Assembly (NCBI GenBank): GCA_012034055.1
Contig: JAAUSG010000001.1
Location: 1 to 64,000, forward strand
Length of the DNA: 64,000 nt
Direction: 5' to 3'
Source: Leptolyngbyaceae cyanobacterium RU_5_1
Lineage (GTDB): Bacteria; Cyanobacteriota; Cyanobacteriia; Leptolyngbyales; Leptolyngbyaceae
Shown: positions 9,070-18,215 of the stretch, in pieces
Position numbering within the stretch: the first letter of the stretch is position 1
Layout of the letters: each line of letters begins with the position of its first letter
Notes under the pieces: generated by a model
Told to the model about the DNA's origin: nothing
Seen by the model: the letters and a program-made list of their open reading frames with translations, nothing else
The model's database searches: none
Position numbers and translations under genes: made by a program

Positions 9070-9969
9070 ATGACTACTAGAACGGTCGATCGCTCCAACA
9101 AGAAGTTATGGCTGGCAGCCATTAAGCCACCGATGTATAGCGTCGCTATTATGCCGATTTGGGTCGGCAGTACCGTTGCATTCGCCGAAACGGGCGATTT
9201 TCAAGCGGACATCTTTGCCACCTTTCTCACCTCTGCCATCCTGATTCTGGCGTGGGAGAATCTCAGCAACGATGTGTTCGACTCTGAGACAGGCGTCGAT
9301 GTCAACAAGGCAAACTCGCTCGTGAACCTGACTGGCAACAAACCGCTGATCTTCTGGTTGGGAAACCTGTGTCTGGTGTTGGGGTTGTTGGGAATCGGGG
9401 CGATCGCGTTCTGGCAGCAAGATTTGACGGTGATCGGGCTGATTTTGCTCTGTTGTGGTCTTGGCTATATTTACCAGGGACCGCCCTTTCGCCTCAGCTA
9501 TCAGGGAGCCGGAGAAATCCTGTGCTTTTTCGCCTTCGGTCCGGTCGCCTTTGCCGCCGTCTACTACAGCCAGACCAAAGCCTGGTCATTCACTAATCTT
9601 GCTGCTTCCGTCGTGATTGGCATTGCTACCAGCCTGATTCTGTTCTGCTCCCACTTCAACCAGGTCAACGACGATGCAGCGGTCGGCAAAAAATCCCCCA
9701 TTGTCCGGCTGGGCAGCAAACGTTCGGCTCAACTGCTGCCCTGGATTTGTGGGAGCGTCTATGGTTTGACGGTTGTGTTTGTACTCCTGAAGCTGTTTCC
9801 AGTCTGGACGCTTCTGGTGTTTGCCAGCCTGCCCTACGCCCTCAAGCTCTGTCACCACATCGGCAGCCGCTATCAGCAACCTGAAACGCTGACCTTCTGC
9901 CGGTTCATTGCAGTTGCGTTTCACTTCTGGACTGGGCTGATGTTGGGAGTGGGGTTTGTGTTGGGATGA
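9070..9969 (+). CDS. menA: DHNA phytyltransferase (UbiA family)
   Basis: A 299-residue integral membrane prenyltransferase that attaches the phytyl chain to 1,4-dihydroxy-2-naphthoate. The first aspartate motif is NDVFDSETGVD (about residues 76-86), followed by NLTGNKP; the second is NQVNDDAAVGKKSP near residue 200. Around eight hydrophobic helices are visible. Length and frame are normal. Its stop overlaps the ATG of menC (ATGA at 9966-9969), implying translational coupling in a menA-menC-menE operon. In cyanobacteria the product feeds photosystem I phylloquinone. Confidence 0.94.
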   Translation: MTTRTVDRSNKKLWLAAIKPPMYSVAIMPIWVGSTVAFAETGDFQADIFATFLTSAILILAWENLSNDVFDSETGVDVNKANSLVNLTGNKPLIFWLGNLCLVLGLLGIGAIAFWQQDLTVIGLILLCCGLGYIYQGPPFRLSYQGAGEILCFFAFGPVAFAAVYYSQTKAWSFTNLAASVVIGIATSLILFCSHFNQVNDDAAVGKKSPIVRLGSKRSAQLLPWICGSVYGLTVVFVLLKLFPVWTLLVFASLPYALKLCHHIGSRYQQPETLTFCRFIAVAFHFWTGLMLGVGFVLG

Positions 9970-11023
9970 GGGGGGTAAGGGGGTCAGTTCGGAAATTGGT
10001 GGGACAATTTGTTCAGTTTGAGTTTCGTCCGTATGCTCGTCCGTTTTACAGACCTTTACAGACCAATCACGGTGAGTGGACGGTGCGGGAAGGAATTCTG
10101 ATTCGGCTGATGGATAAGTCAGGTCGGGTGGCGTGGGGTGAGATTGCGCCGATTCCCTGGTTTGGTTCAGAAACGCTGGCGGCAGCGCTGAAATTTTGTG
10201 GTCAGTTGCCAGCAACCCTCACTCGTGAACTGATTTTTCCATTCCCGATCATCTGCCTGCTTGCCAGTTTGGATTTGAGTTGGCGTGGGAGGACGTGATG
10301 GCAAGTGAGAAGTGGGGTAGAGACGCGATTAATCGCGTCTGTACAATTAATCGCGTCTGTACAGAGCAAGTGGGGAATAGGAAGAGGGATCAAATTGGTT
10401 GTTGCGTTTTGTTGCCAACTGGGAAAGCGGCGTTACAAGCTTGGCAGGAGTTTTGGCAGCGGGGCGATCGCACCTTCAAATTAAAAATTGGAGTAGAAGC
10501 ATTTGAGGAAGAGCTGCGGGTTTTTGAAGCGTTGGTTTCTGAGTTGCCGACGATCGCCCGTTTGCGGTTGGATGGGAATGGTGGATTGAGTGTTCAGCAG
10601 GCGATCGCGTGGCTGGAGGCATGTCAGCACATACCCAAGGTTGAATTTTTGGAGCAACCGCTGCCACCGGAGCAATTCGATACAATGCGGCAATTGGCTG
10701 AGCAATACCCGACCGCGATCGCCCTGGATGAGTCGGTTGCGACGCTGGCTCAACTTCAGAAGTGTTACCACAACGGTTGGCGAGGTGTGTTTGTGATCAA
10801 GCCTGCGATCGCGGGGTCTCCGTCCCAATTGCGCCAGTTTTGCCGAAATCATGCCATTGATGCGGTGTTTTCTTCGGCATTTGAGACTGCGATCGGGCGG
10901 CAAGCAGGATTGAAGCTGGCTGCGGAATTGGGAAATTGCGATCGGGCGATCGGCTATGGCACCACTCACTGGTTTGATCAGGGCGAGATGGAAGATTTTG
11001 ACCAGCTATGGCAGACCCTCTGA
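9966..11023 (+). CDS. menC: o-Succinylbenzoate synthase, frameshifted
   Basis: Enolase-superfamily enzyme that dehydrates SHCHC to o-succinylbenzoate. The first frame holds the capping domain (GEIAPIPWFGSETL) and ends at 10298 in a frame-shifted tail. One base missing in the C-run 10244-10246 explains it: the other frame gives PDHLPACQFGFELAWEDV. The barrel then follows with catalytic KLKIG, metal ligands in LRLDGNGG, EFLEQPLP and ALDES, and FVIKPAIAGS. Between cap and barrel is an inserted segment with [19 protein letters not shown], encoded by palindromic repeat copies. The gene overlaps menA by 4 nt and menE by 16 nt. Confidence 0.88.
10317..10364. repeat. Palindromic element, one and a half copies, inside menC
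   Basis: A 28-bp copy with core GACGCGATTAATCGCGTC (10317-10344) ends GTAC and is followed at once by a second half copy (10345-10364). On the menC strand it reads [15 protein letters not shown]. It lies between the cap and barrel domains. Confidence 0.85.
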
Positions 11024-12500
11024 GCTATCTAAAACAACGAGCGAACGATGATTGGCTCCTGGGTTACAACAGTCAAGAATTCTTTGAGCTGGTCGAGCAG
11101 GCACGCCAAACCCTAACTGCCCAGCAACAGACATCCCCCAATCCCTCCCCCATCATCCTGTTAGCAGAGCCTCATCCCTTAAAATTCCTCGCCCACTTCC
11201 TTGCCGCCTGCAGCACCGACTGCCACCTCTTCCTCTGCAATCCCAACTGGGCTGAATTGGAGTGGCAACAAGTGTTTGAACTCGTTCAGCGACCTAGTTT
11301 GGGGAATAGCCAAAGAAAGTAGGCATACAGAACTATGGAGACATGGAGACACTAAGACGCTTAAATCCAAAATCCAAAATCTAAAATCTAAAATCCCCAC
11401 TCCCCTAATCATGATTCCAACCGGCGGCTCCTCCGGCACACTCCGCTTTGCTATCCACACCTGGAAGACATTGATGGCGTCAGTGGCAGGGTTCCAGCAG
11501 TATTTCGGAGTCAATCAGGTGAACTCCTTTTGTGTGTTGCCGTTGTATCACGTCAGTGGACTGATGCAGTGTCTGCGATCGCTCACCTCTGGCGGAAAAC
11601 TCGCGATCGTCCCATTCAAATCCATTGGGGACGCCAATCTCCCCAACATCAATCCAGCAGACTTTTTCCTCTCCCTTGTCCCCACCCAACTTCAACAGCC
11701 TCCTCCCCCTACTCCCGGTAGAGACGCGATTAAGAGTCCTGCGGACACGCTACGCGAACGCGTCTCTACCCCACACCCCACACCCCATTCCCTGGCTTGC
11801 CCAATTCAAAACCATTCTCCTGGGCGGCGCACCAGCCTGGCCAGAACTGTTGAAACAAGCTCGACAACAGGGGATTCGACTAGCTCCCACCTATGGCATG
11901 ACTGAAACGGCATCCCAGGTTGTGACGCTCAAGCCGGATGACTTTCTCAGCGGACAGACGAGCTGCGGTCAGGTGTTGCCCCATGCTCAAGTCATGATTT
12001 GTAATGAGACTGGAGAAAAACTGGGTATCAATCATTTGGGAGTGATTACGATTCGGGCAGAATCATTGGCGTTGGGATATTACCCGGAGCCAGAGTTTCA
12101 GCACGGTTTTCAGACGGATGATTTGGGTTATTTAGATGCGCAAGGATATTTGCATGGGGTTGGACGGCGGAGCGACAAGATCATTACGGGTGGGGAGAAT
12201 GTGTTTCCAGCAGAGGTGGAGGCGGCCATTCGGGAGACGGGGTTGGTGGAGGATGTGTGTGTGGTGGGAATGAGCGATCGCACCTGGGGACAAGCCGTCA
12301 CGGCTGTTTACGTCCCTCGTCGCTCAGAACCAACTGCGCTTGAAACGTTAGAAGCATCATTAGCAAATCGTCTCAGCAAATTTAAGCAGCCAAAGCACTG
12401 GATTGCGATTGACGAACTGCCGCGCAATGCCCAGGGCAAGATTAATCGGCAAGACTTGATGGCGATGGTGCAGTCTCGCCCCACTGATTCAGCCAGGTGA
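11008..12500 (+). CDS. menE: o-Succinylbenzoate-CoA ligase, frameshifted twice
   Basis: Acyl-adenylating enzyme that makes o-succinylbenzoyl-CoA, the MenB substrate. Three frames make one protein of about 490 residues. Frame one covers the N-terminus to QQVFELVQ; frame two has the phosphate-binding loop IPTGGSSGTLRFAIHTW and LPLYHVSGLMQCLRSL; frame three has LLGGAPAWPELLK, APTYGMTETAS, DDLGYLD, GRRSDKIITGGENVFPAEVE and NAQGKINR. The shifts lie near 11287-11293 and 11695-11700 (an extra base, or two missing). Two repeat insertions sit in it: heptamers reading KSKIQNLKSKI and a 52-bp palindrome reading [17 protein letters not shown]. It overlaps menC by 16 nt and convergent menI by 59 nt. Confidence 0.88.
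11366..11400. repeat. AAATCCA/AAATCTA heptamer array inside menE
   Basis: Tandem units of the type AAATCCA/AAATCTA code for KSKIQNLKSKI just before the IPTGGSSG loop. The same heptamer class is found in intergenic regions (for example 20883-20910 and 51740-51768). Confidence 0.85.
11718..11769. repeat. 52-bp palindromic element inside menE
   Basis: The arms GTAGAGACGCG and CGCGTCTCTAC flank a central part reading through AAGAGTCCTGCGGACACGC. It is the exact reverse complement of the plus-strand copy at 6577-6628. As menD is on the minus strand, both coding strands carry the same 52 bases in the same frame. Confidence 0.9.
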
Positions 12501-12885
12501 TGATGGGATGGGGAAGGTCCTGGCGGGTTCTGGTAGCAGTGTCGATACAAACATGCCGGGTGAATGCTTTGCTAAGCGGTTTCTGAGTTGTGTCTGCCAT
12601 AAAAACCTGATAGCTGATTTCAAATTCGCTACGGCTGGTCGGGTTGGGAGTGAGATGAATGATGAGGCGATCGCCACAAACCATCGGCTTAAAAAAATCC
12701 ACACTGGCATGGGCGATCGCAAACGCCGTATCCCAACCCCCAAAAAAGGCTTGCAACTCAATTCCGGACGCCGCCAGTGACGCTTCGTAAGCTTCATGAC
12801 ACATCGCCAACACATTCGCGAAATATACGACTCCCGCCGCATCCGTATCCTGAAACCGCACAGTTCGTTGATAAGCAAAAACCAT
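12442..12885 (-). CDS. menI: DHNA-CoA thioesterase (hotdog fold)
   Basis: A 147-residue hotdog thioesterase of the 4-hydroxybenzoyl-CoA type, beginning FAYQRTVRFQDTDAAGVVYF with the catalytic Asp in QDTDAAG, then FKPMVCGDRLIIHL. In cyanobacteria this family (Synechocystis Slr0204 is the known member) hydrolyses DHNA-CoA to DHNA, the step between MenB and MenA. Its position beside menE supports that job. It is convergent with menE and their 3' ends overlap by 59 nt, so the C-terminal residues TAPSPSSLAD are written antisense to the end of menE. The frame is intact. Confidence 0.9.
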   Translation of the reverse strand: MVFAYQRTVRFQDTDAAGVVYFANVLAMCHEAYEASLAASGIELQAFFGGWDTAFAIAHASVDFFKPMVCGDRLIIHLTPNPTSRSEFEISYQVFMADTTQKPLSKAFTRHVCIDTATRTRQDLPHPIITWLNQWGETAPSPSSLAD

Positions 12886-12939
12886 ATCTACAACCTGATC
12901 GCAGGATCTCCTTTCGTCCCTAGCCCCTAGCCCCCTGGT

Positions 12940-13075
12940 TGACTGACAAATCTTTTTTGTAGGTTGTAGGTTGGGTTGAACACCGTTAAACCCAACGCTA
13001 GCCTTGGCTTGTTGGGTTACGCTATCGCTAACTCAACCTACGCAAGAATCGGAGTTTCGAGAGTTTTGTCAGTCA
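12940..13075. mobile_element. MITE-like element with 11-bp terminal inverted repeats
   Basis: TGACTGACAAA (12940-12950) and TTTGTCAGTCA (13065-13075) are perfect inverted ends of a 136-bp element with no coding frame of its own. The interior holds a GTAGGTTGGGTT ... AACTCAACCTAC repeat of the family seen at 128-217 and 2658-2764. No clear target duplication flanks it. Small size, inverted ends and lack of coding suggest a non-autonomous transposable element. Confidence 0.55.
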
Positions 13076-13090
13076 CTCAGCCCTGGCCCC

Positions 13091-13827
13091 TTAAAAGCTA
13101 ACCTTATAAAGCTGAAACACCTCTCCCGGCAAGTTCTTCACGAGTTTACCGGCAGAGGCTTTGATCAGTGCTTGCCACGCGGCTAGCGGCTCTAGAAAGA
13201 CTTCGCTGCCCAGGTAGGTTTCCAGGATTGCCCAATTTTCGGCCGTTGGGGTGTCTGGATCGACCACATCAAACACGAAAAAACCGCCCGGTTTCAGTAC
13301 CCGTTTGACCTCGGCCAGAACCTCTTTCCAGTAAGCTATTGGATAGTAGCAGCTTACGCCTGTCGCGATCGCACATCAAACTGCTTCGCCTCATAGGGCA
13401 ACTCATGCGCGGCACCCAACTGCACCCCCTTGAACAGTTTCGAGTTGAGCTGCGGTCCACGAGCATTCAAGACATCCCGCGCGGCTACACTGGCTTCCAG
13501 CCCATAGAATAGTGCCTCCCACTCTCGCCAGGGGTAAATCAGAAAACTAACGCCACAGCCAATATCCAGACAGCGTTGATTCTTCTGAGGCTTGACAAGC
13601 TGCCAAAACGGAGAGGTAAGCTTTGCCTGCAGTAGCCCAGAAGCCCGCTCCTGATAGATCGGCATTGTCTTCACTTCATCCGGCAAGTCAAACGCATTTC
13701 CCCGGTATTCATGGTTAAACCGGACAGCAACTGCTGCAATCTGGCTTTCCCAGTCATGGTTTCTCAACACACCAAAACCACTGCCAGCAGCAGTTTTATC
13801 AAAACGATCAGGCCGTTTATTGGGCAT
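13091..13827 (-). CDS. SAM-dependent class I methyltransferase, frameshifted
   Basis: The N-terminal frame contains motif I, CLDIGCGVSFLIYPW, and runs to FDV. The next residues should be AIATG and appear in the other frame when one base is added near 13372, inside the HIP1 context GCGATCGC-ACATC. That frame continues SCYYPIAYWKEVLAEVKRVL, LKPGGFFVFDVVDP and ends at 13091 (QLYKVSF). The intact product would be about 245 residues. The LKPGG(F)F post-motif is typical of small-molecule methyltransferases, but the substrate cannot be told. Nearness to the men locus invites comparison with MenG, yet the MenG/UbiE signatures are not evident. Confidence 0.72.
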
Positions 13828-13985
13828 CCTCAACTAAGTCTTAAAGGTTTTTGCCAAAGCCACCAAATTTTGGATTGTAGATTGTAGATTTGCGATTTTA
13901 GATTGAGTTGTTTACTCCGTGCTTGCAATTCAGTCACTGCAGCCAGTCCGAAATCTAAAATCTGCAATCATCAATCTACAATCCC

Positions 13986-14162
13986 TTACCCCTTCAGAGC
14001 TTTGTTGAAGTTCTGACGATAGGGCTTATTGAAGATCAAAACGGGCCACAATAGGGATAAGTAAAGACGCCCTTGACTGAAATTTGTCCGCCTGAACCCA
14101 GTCCAGAATTTCCAGATGCCAGCTCCGTAAACGACCAGCGCAATTACCCCAGCAATTTCCAT
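13986..14162 (-). CDS. 58-residue conserved-looking membrane protein
   Basis: A short frame starts MEIAGVIALVVYGAGIWKFW and continues with TGFRRTNFSQGRLYLSLLWP and a basic end, NKPYRQNFNKALKG. It has two hydrophobic segments (residues 3-20 and 33-44) separated by a basic turn, suggesting a small two-pass or hairpin membrane protein. AAAAGG lies about 8 nt before the ATG. The codon use and aromatic/basic pattern look like a real gene, and I believe similar small proteins exist in other cyanobacteria. It lies between the methyltransferase and the sugar-nucleotide gene. Function unknown. Confidence 0.62.
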   Translation of the reverse strand: MEIAGVIALVVYGAGIWKFWTGFRRTNFSQGRLYLSLLWPVLIFNKPYRQNFNKALKG

Positions 14163-14508
14163 GATTTAACCTTTTAACTGACTGACAGAATGTGAGCACT
14201 GTTCTATCCTACTCACAGGAGCTGGTTAGTCTGCAACCTGTAATGTAACGAGGTGTTTACGAAGATTTTCCTGCGTAACTGCGATCGCCTCTTTTAGACG
14301 ACACCCTGTCCCTATCTCCCCCACCAGAATGAAGAAAGGTGTTCATGGTTTGAGTCACAAGTTCCGCGCTGAATGACTGAATCAGCGGTATTTAAGCAAT
14401 TCGCGTTAGGCTTGAGATTCATGTTTGAGACTCAGCATTTGGACGTTTCAGCCTGAAAGTCACTCAACCAAATTTATTTAACAATGCGCAGGATAAAACG
14501 GAGGACGT
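14163..14508. other. Intergenic upstream of the sugar-nucleotide gene
   Basis: No coding frame or repeat of note is visible. GGAGG at 14501-14505 lies close before the ATG at 14509 and is a strong ribosome binding site. The promoter for the downstream gene should be here. Confidence 0.4.
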
Positions 14509-17056
14509 ATGCGAGCAGTTCTGATGGCAGGGGGTTCTGGAACAAGGCTCAGACCGTTGACGTGCGACCTTCCAAAACCGATGGTGCCAGTCCTGAATCG
14601 CCCGATCGCCGAACACATCATCAACTTGCTCAAACGCAACCAGATCAATGAAGTGATCGCTACTCTTCACTACTTACCCGATGTGATGCGGGATTACTTT
14701 CAAGATGGCAGCGACTTTGGTGTGCAAATGACCTATGCCGTGGAGGAGGATCAGCCCCTGGGTACAGCCGGTTGTGTCAAAAACGTAGCTGAACTATTGG
14801 ATGGAACGTTTTTAGTGATCAGCGGAGATAGTATCACAGATTTTGACCTGAAGGCGGCTGTGGAGTTTCACAAAGCACACCACTCAAAAGCGACCTTAAT
14901 TTTGACTCGCGTTCCCAACCCAATTGAATTTGGCGTTGTGATTACGGACGAAAACTATCGCATTCGTCGCTTCCTGGAAAAGCCCTCCAGCAGTGAAATC
15001 TTCTCCGATACGGTCAACACCGGCGCGTACATTCTGGAGCCAGAAGTTCTCAAGTATCTACCGCCCAACCAGGAGACTGACTTCTCCAAAGACCTTTTCC
15101 CACTCTTGTTAGAAGAAGGGGAACCGATGTATGGCTACATTGCTGAAGGCTACTGGTGCGATGTGGGTCACCTGGATGCCTATCGGGAAGCTCAATACGA
15201 CGGACTGTACCGCAAGGTAAAACTGGATTTCTCCTATGAAGAACGCAAGCCAGGGATTTGGATTGGTCAGAATACCTACATCGACCCATCGGCCCATATT
15301 GAAGCTCCCGTTTTGATTGGCAGTAATTGCCGAATTGGTGCCCGTGTGCAGATCGATGGCGGCACGGTGATTGGCGACAACGTCACCGTCGGCGCAGATG
15401 CCAACCTGAAACGACCGATCATTTGGAACGGAGCCATCATTGGTGAGGAGTCCCATCTACGCGCCTGTGTGATTTCGCGGGGAACACGGGTCGATCGCCG
15501 GGCCCATGTGCTGGAAGGAGCAGTGGTCGGGCCGCTCTCCTCGGTGGGTGAAGAGGCACAGGTGAGTCCCGGTGTGCGCGTGTGGCCCAGCAAGAAGGTC
15601 GAGCCGGGTGCCATTCTGAACATCAACTTGATTTGGGGACACGCTGCCCATCGCAATCTGTTTGGGCAGCGCGGAGTGTCTGGACTGGCCAATATCGACA
15701 TTACGCCAGAGTTTGCGGTGAAACTGGGAGCAGCCTATGGCTCTACCCTCAGACCTGGTTCTCATGTGGCGGTTTCTCGCGACCAACGCACTATTTCGCG
15801 GATGGTGTCGCGATCGCTGATTGCTGGACTAATGTCCGTGGGCGTCAATATTCAAAACCTGGAGGCAACAGCGATTCCGGTGGCCCGCTCGATTGTGCCG
15901 ACCCTGTCGATCGCGGGTGGCATCCATGTGCGCGTCCATCCCGATCGCCCCGACCACATCTTGATTGAGTTCTTTGACCATAAAGGCATCAACATTTCCA
16001 AAGCGCGGGAGAAGAAGATTGAAGGCGCGTATTTCAAAGAAGATTTCCGCCGTGCCCTGATTTACGAAATTGGCAACGTTGCCTATGCCAGTCAGGTGCT
16101 GGATACCTACGGGATTAGCTTTGAACGCCATCTCAATGTCGAAGCTGTTCGTCACAGCAGCTCCAAAGTCGTGATTGACTACGTGTACGCCGTCTCCGGA
16201 GCCGTGTTACCCCAGATTCTCGGTAAGTTTGGCTGCGATGCTCACGTGGTGCGTCAATGCCAGCCTCAGCCAGACCGCACCCACGAACGCCGATCGCGAA
16301 GCCCTACTCAGCCAGTTGGGGCATGTGGTGGAAGCGGTGAAAGCCAACTTTGGCGTCCAAGTCTACGCTAACGGAGAGCAACATGATCCTGGTGGACGAA
16401 GCCGGCAGCCCAATCCGGGGGGAAATGCTGACGGCGCTGATGACCGATATGCTGCTCACCCAGCACCCCAGAGGAACCGTCGTGGTACCAGTTCATGCCT
16501 CCAGTGCCGTCGAGCAAATCGCCCGTCGTCACGATGGCCGAATCATTCGCACCAAGGCCAACCCGACGGCGCTGATGGAAGCCTGCCAGACCAACCCAAA
16601 CGTGGTGCTGGGCGGCAGTGGCGAAATGGGCTTCATCTTCCCCCAACTGCATCCGGGGTTTGATGCCATGTTCTGCATCGCCAAGATCATTGAGCTGATG
16701 ACGATCCAGGAGCGATCGCTGGGTCAAATTCGGGCAGAGCTGCCGCGCATCAGCCACAAAAGCCACACCGTTCGCTGTCCCTGGTCGGCCAAGGCGCACT
16801 GATGCGCCATCTGGTGGAAACCCATCCCGTCGAGTGCCTGGAATTGGTGGATGGCGTCAAGATTTTCGACTATCACCACGATAGCTGGGTGCTGATTCTA
16901 CCCGATGCCGGGGAACCGCTTGTGCATATCTTTGCCAACAGCGGCGATCGCGGCTGGGTCGATGACACCTTGCGAGAATACCGCGTTCGTGTGCAGGAAT
17001 TTGTAGACCAGGAGCAGACCATCGAAGAGGAAGTGTACGCAGAAAGTTCGTACTAA
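14509..17056 (+). CDS. Mannose-1-phosphate guanylyltransferase/phosphomannomutase-type fusion, three frameshifts
   Basis: The N-terminal nucleotidyltransferase has [20 protein letters not shown] and [12 protein letters not shown], followed by a left-handed beta-helix of hexapeptides (about residues 240-370). A phosphohexomutase-like domain with [12 protein letters not shown] then continues in other frames: [47 protein letters not shown] and [12 protein letters not shown]. The last part, [20 protein letters not shown], ends at 17056. Breaks lie near 16243-16247, near 16380 (extra base) and at 16793-16794 (missing G). The corrected protein has about 845 residues, usual for the cyanobacterial GDP-mannose-type fusion. 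It probably supplies activated sugar for exopolysaccharide or lipopolysaccharide. Confidence 0.85.
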
Positions 17057-17110
17057 CCCTCCTCTGGTTATTTCGTCCATTGCTGGATTATTCAGTATCC
17101 GGCTTGAAAG

Positions 17111-17119
17111 TGCTAAAAT
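17111..17119 (+). promoter_or_regulatory. Extended -10 candidate for rpmH
   Basis: TGCTAAAAT fits an extended -10 (TGn-TAAAAT) 47 nt before the rpmH ATG; no clear -35 hexamer is present. The GGGAG near 17154 serves as ribosome binding site. Confidence 0.35.
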
Positions 17120-17165
17120 TACTAGCTGTGGCTTTTTTGTCGGGAACGTTTGGGAGAAAGATGCA

Positions 17166-17306
17166 ATGACTAAACGCACGTTGGGTGGCACTCGTCGCAA
17201 GCGTCGGAGAGTATCAGGGTTCCGTGCTCGGATGCGGACGAAGAATGGTCAGCGGGTTTTGAAGGCTCGCAGAAGCAAGGGACGGGTACGGCTGGCTGTC
17301 GTGTAG
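17166..17306 (+). CDS. rpmH: 50S ribosomal protein L34
   Basis: A 46-residue, highly basic protein: [20 protein letters not shown] with the L34 core R-A-R-M-R-T and the tail ending VRLAVV. It binds 23S rRNA in the large subunit. It is the first gene of the conserved rpmH-rnpA-PH-yidC-jag-yceD cluster and is followed by rnpA after only 6 nt. It is intact and of usual length. Confidence 0.97.
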   Translation: MTKRTLGGTRRKRRRVSGFRARMRTKNGQRVLKARRSKGRVRLAVV

Positions 17307-17312
17307 GGTTGT

Positions 17313-17720
17313 GTGAGTGATGTGGGTCTCCCCAAAGTGCATCGGCTGAAACGGCGGCAAGACTTCAATCTCGTGTATCAGAAGGGAACCCGTTTCAAAA
17401 CCTCTCATTTAACTCTGCGCGTCTTACGGCGGCGATCGCAGGTCAGTACCGCTCAACTGCCTGGTAAACCGTTCAATCCAGCCTTACCCACCCGCCTGGG
17501 TATCTCCATTAGCTTGAAAGTAGATAAACGCGCTGTCGTTCGCAATCGCATTCGACGGCAGCTGCAGGCGATTTTTCGGCAGTTTCTGCCCCGGATTGTC
17601 GCAGGTTGGGATTTGATCGTGGTCGTTCATCCGCAAGCCGCTCAGTGCGATTACCTACAATTTCTGCAAGAATTAGAGCAGTTGTTAGTAGACGCTGAGG
17701 TGCTGAATGGGTATTCGTGA
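17313..17720 (+). CDS. rnpA: Ribonuclease P protein component
   Basis: A 135-residue basic protein that supports the RNase P ribozyme in maturing tRNA 5' ends. The signatures are LKRRQDFNLVYQKGTRFKT near the N-terminus and the RNR motif in KRAVVRNRIRRQLQAIFRQ near residue 80. The start is a GTG at 17313 or, as likely, the GTG at 17322 (VGLPKVHRLKRR), where homology begins. Its 3' end overlaps the PH-domain gene by 14 nt, consistent with tight coupling in the operon. Confidence 0.95.
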   Translation: MSDVGLPKVHRLKRRQDFNLVYQKGTRFKTSHLTLRVLRRRSQVSTAQLPGKPFNPALPTRLGISISLKVDKRAVVRNRIRRQLQAIFRQFLPRIVAGWDLIVVVHPQAAQCDYLQFLQELEQLLVDAEVLNGYS

Positions 17721-18093
17721 GGATGTTTACTACGAAGGGGGACCTCACATCGGAGATTTGATTATCAATGTCCTGATGGGATTCACCGTGATTTGTCTTC
17801 CCCTCACCGTGGGTGCGATCGTGCGGGCTTTGTGGCTGCGTTACCGGATCACCAATCGCCGTGTTTCGGTGACGGGCGGCTGGATGGGGCGCGATCGCTC
17901 CGACATCGTCTATACCGAAATTGCCAAGGTGGTCACGGTTCCCCGCGGAATTGGTGCCTGGGGTGACATGGTCATTACCCTAAAAGACGGCAGCCGCCTC
18001 GAATTGAGAGCGTTACCAAAGTTCCGGGATGTTGCTAACTACATCAACGACAAACTTTCGCCTGCTGCCAGAGCAGCAAGCAGTCCTACTTGA
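17707..18093 (+). CDS. PH (bPH2-type) domain membrane protein
   Basis: A 128-residue protein with a hydrophobic segment near residues 20-42 (IINVLMGFTVICLPLTVGAI) followed by a bacterial PH-like domain: YRITNRRVSVTGGWMGRDRS, then DIVYTEIAKVVTVPRGIG and ITLKDGSRLELRALP. In cyanobacteria a protein of this kind usually lies between rnpA and yidC, as here. A link to membrane-protein biogenesis is inferred only from this linkage. It overlaps rnpA by 14 nt. Confidence 0.85.
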   Translation: MGIREDVYYEGGPHIGDLIINVLMGFTVICLPLTVGAIVRALWLRYRITNRRVSVTGGWMGRDRSDIVYTEIAKVVTVPRGIGAWGDMVITLKDGSRLELRALPKFRDVANYINDKLSPAARAASSPT

Positions 18094-18215
18094 ATGCAGG
18101 GTAGCGTAGTAACCGTACTTGTCGATTGGTTAACCTGCACAGGTATGCTGGTTGATGGTATAAGGCCAAAATAGATTCAGCAAAAGCAAACTCAGAAAGG
18201 GTCGGGATAACGCGA

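Noticed and set aside
16175-16663. Independent overlapping gene in a second frame of the sugar-nucleotide gene
   Set aside because: Its middle part is the continuation of the mutase domain after a frameshift; the rest is an out-of-frame shadow.
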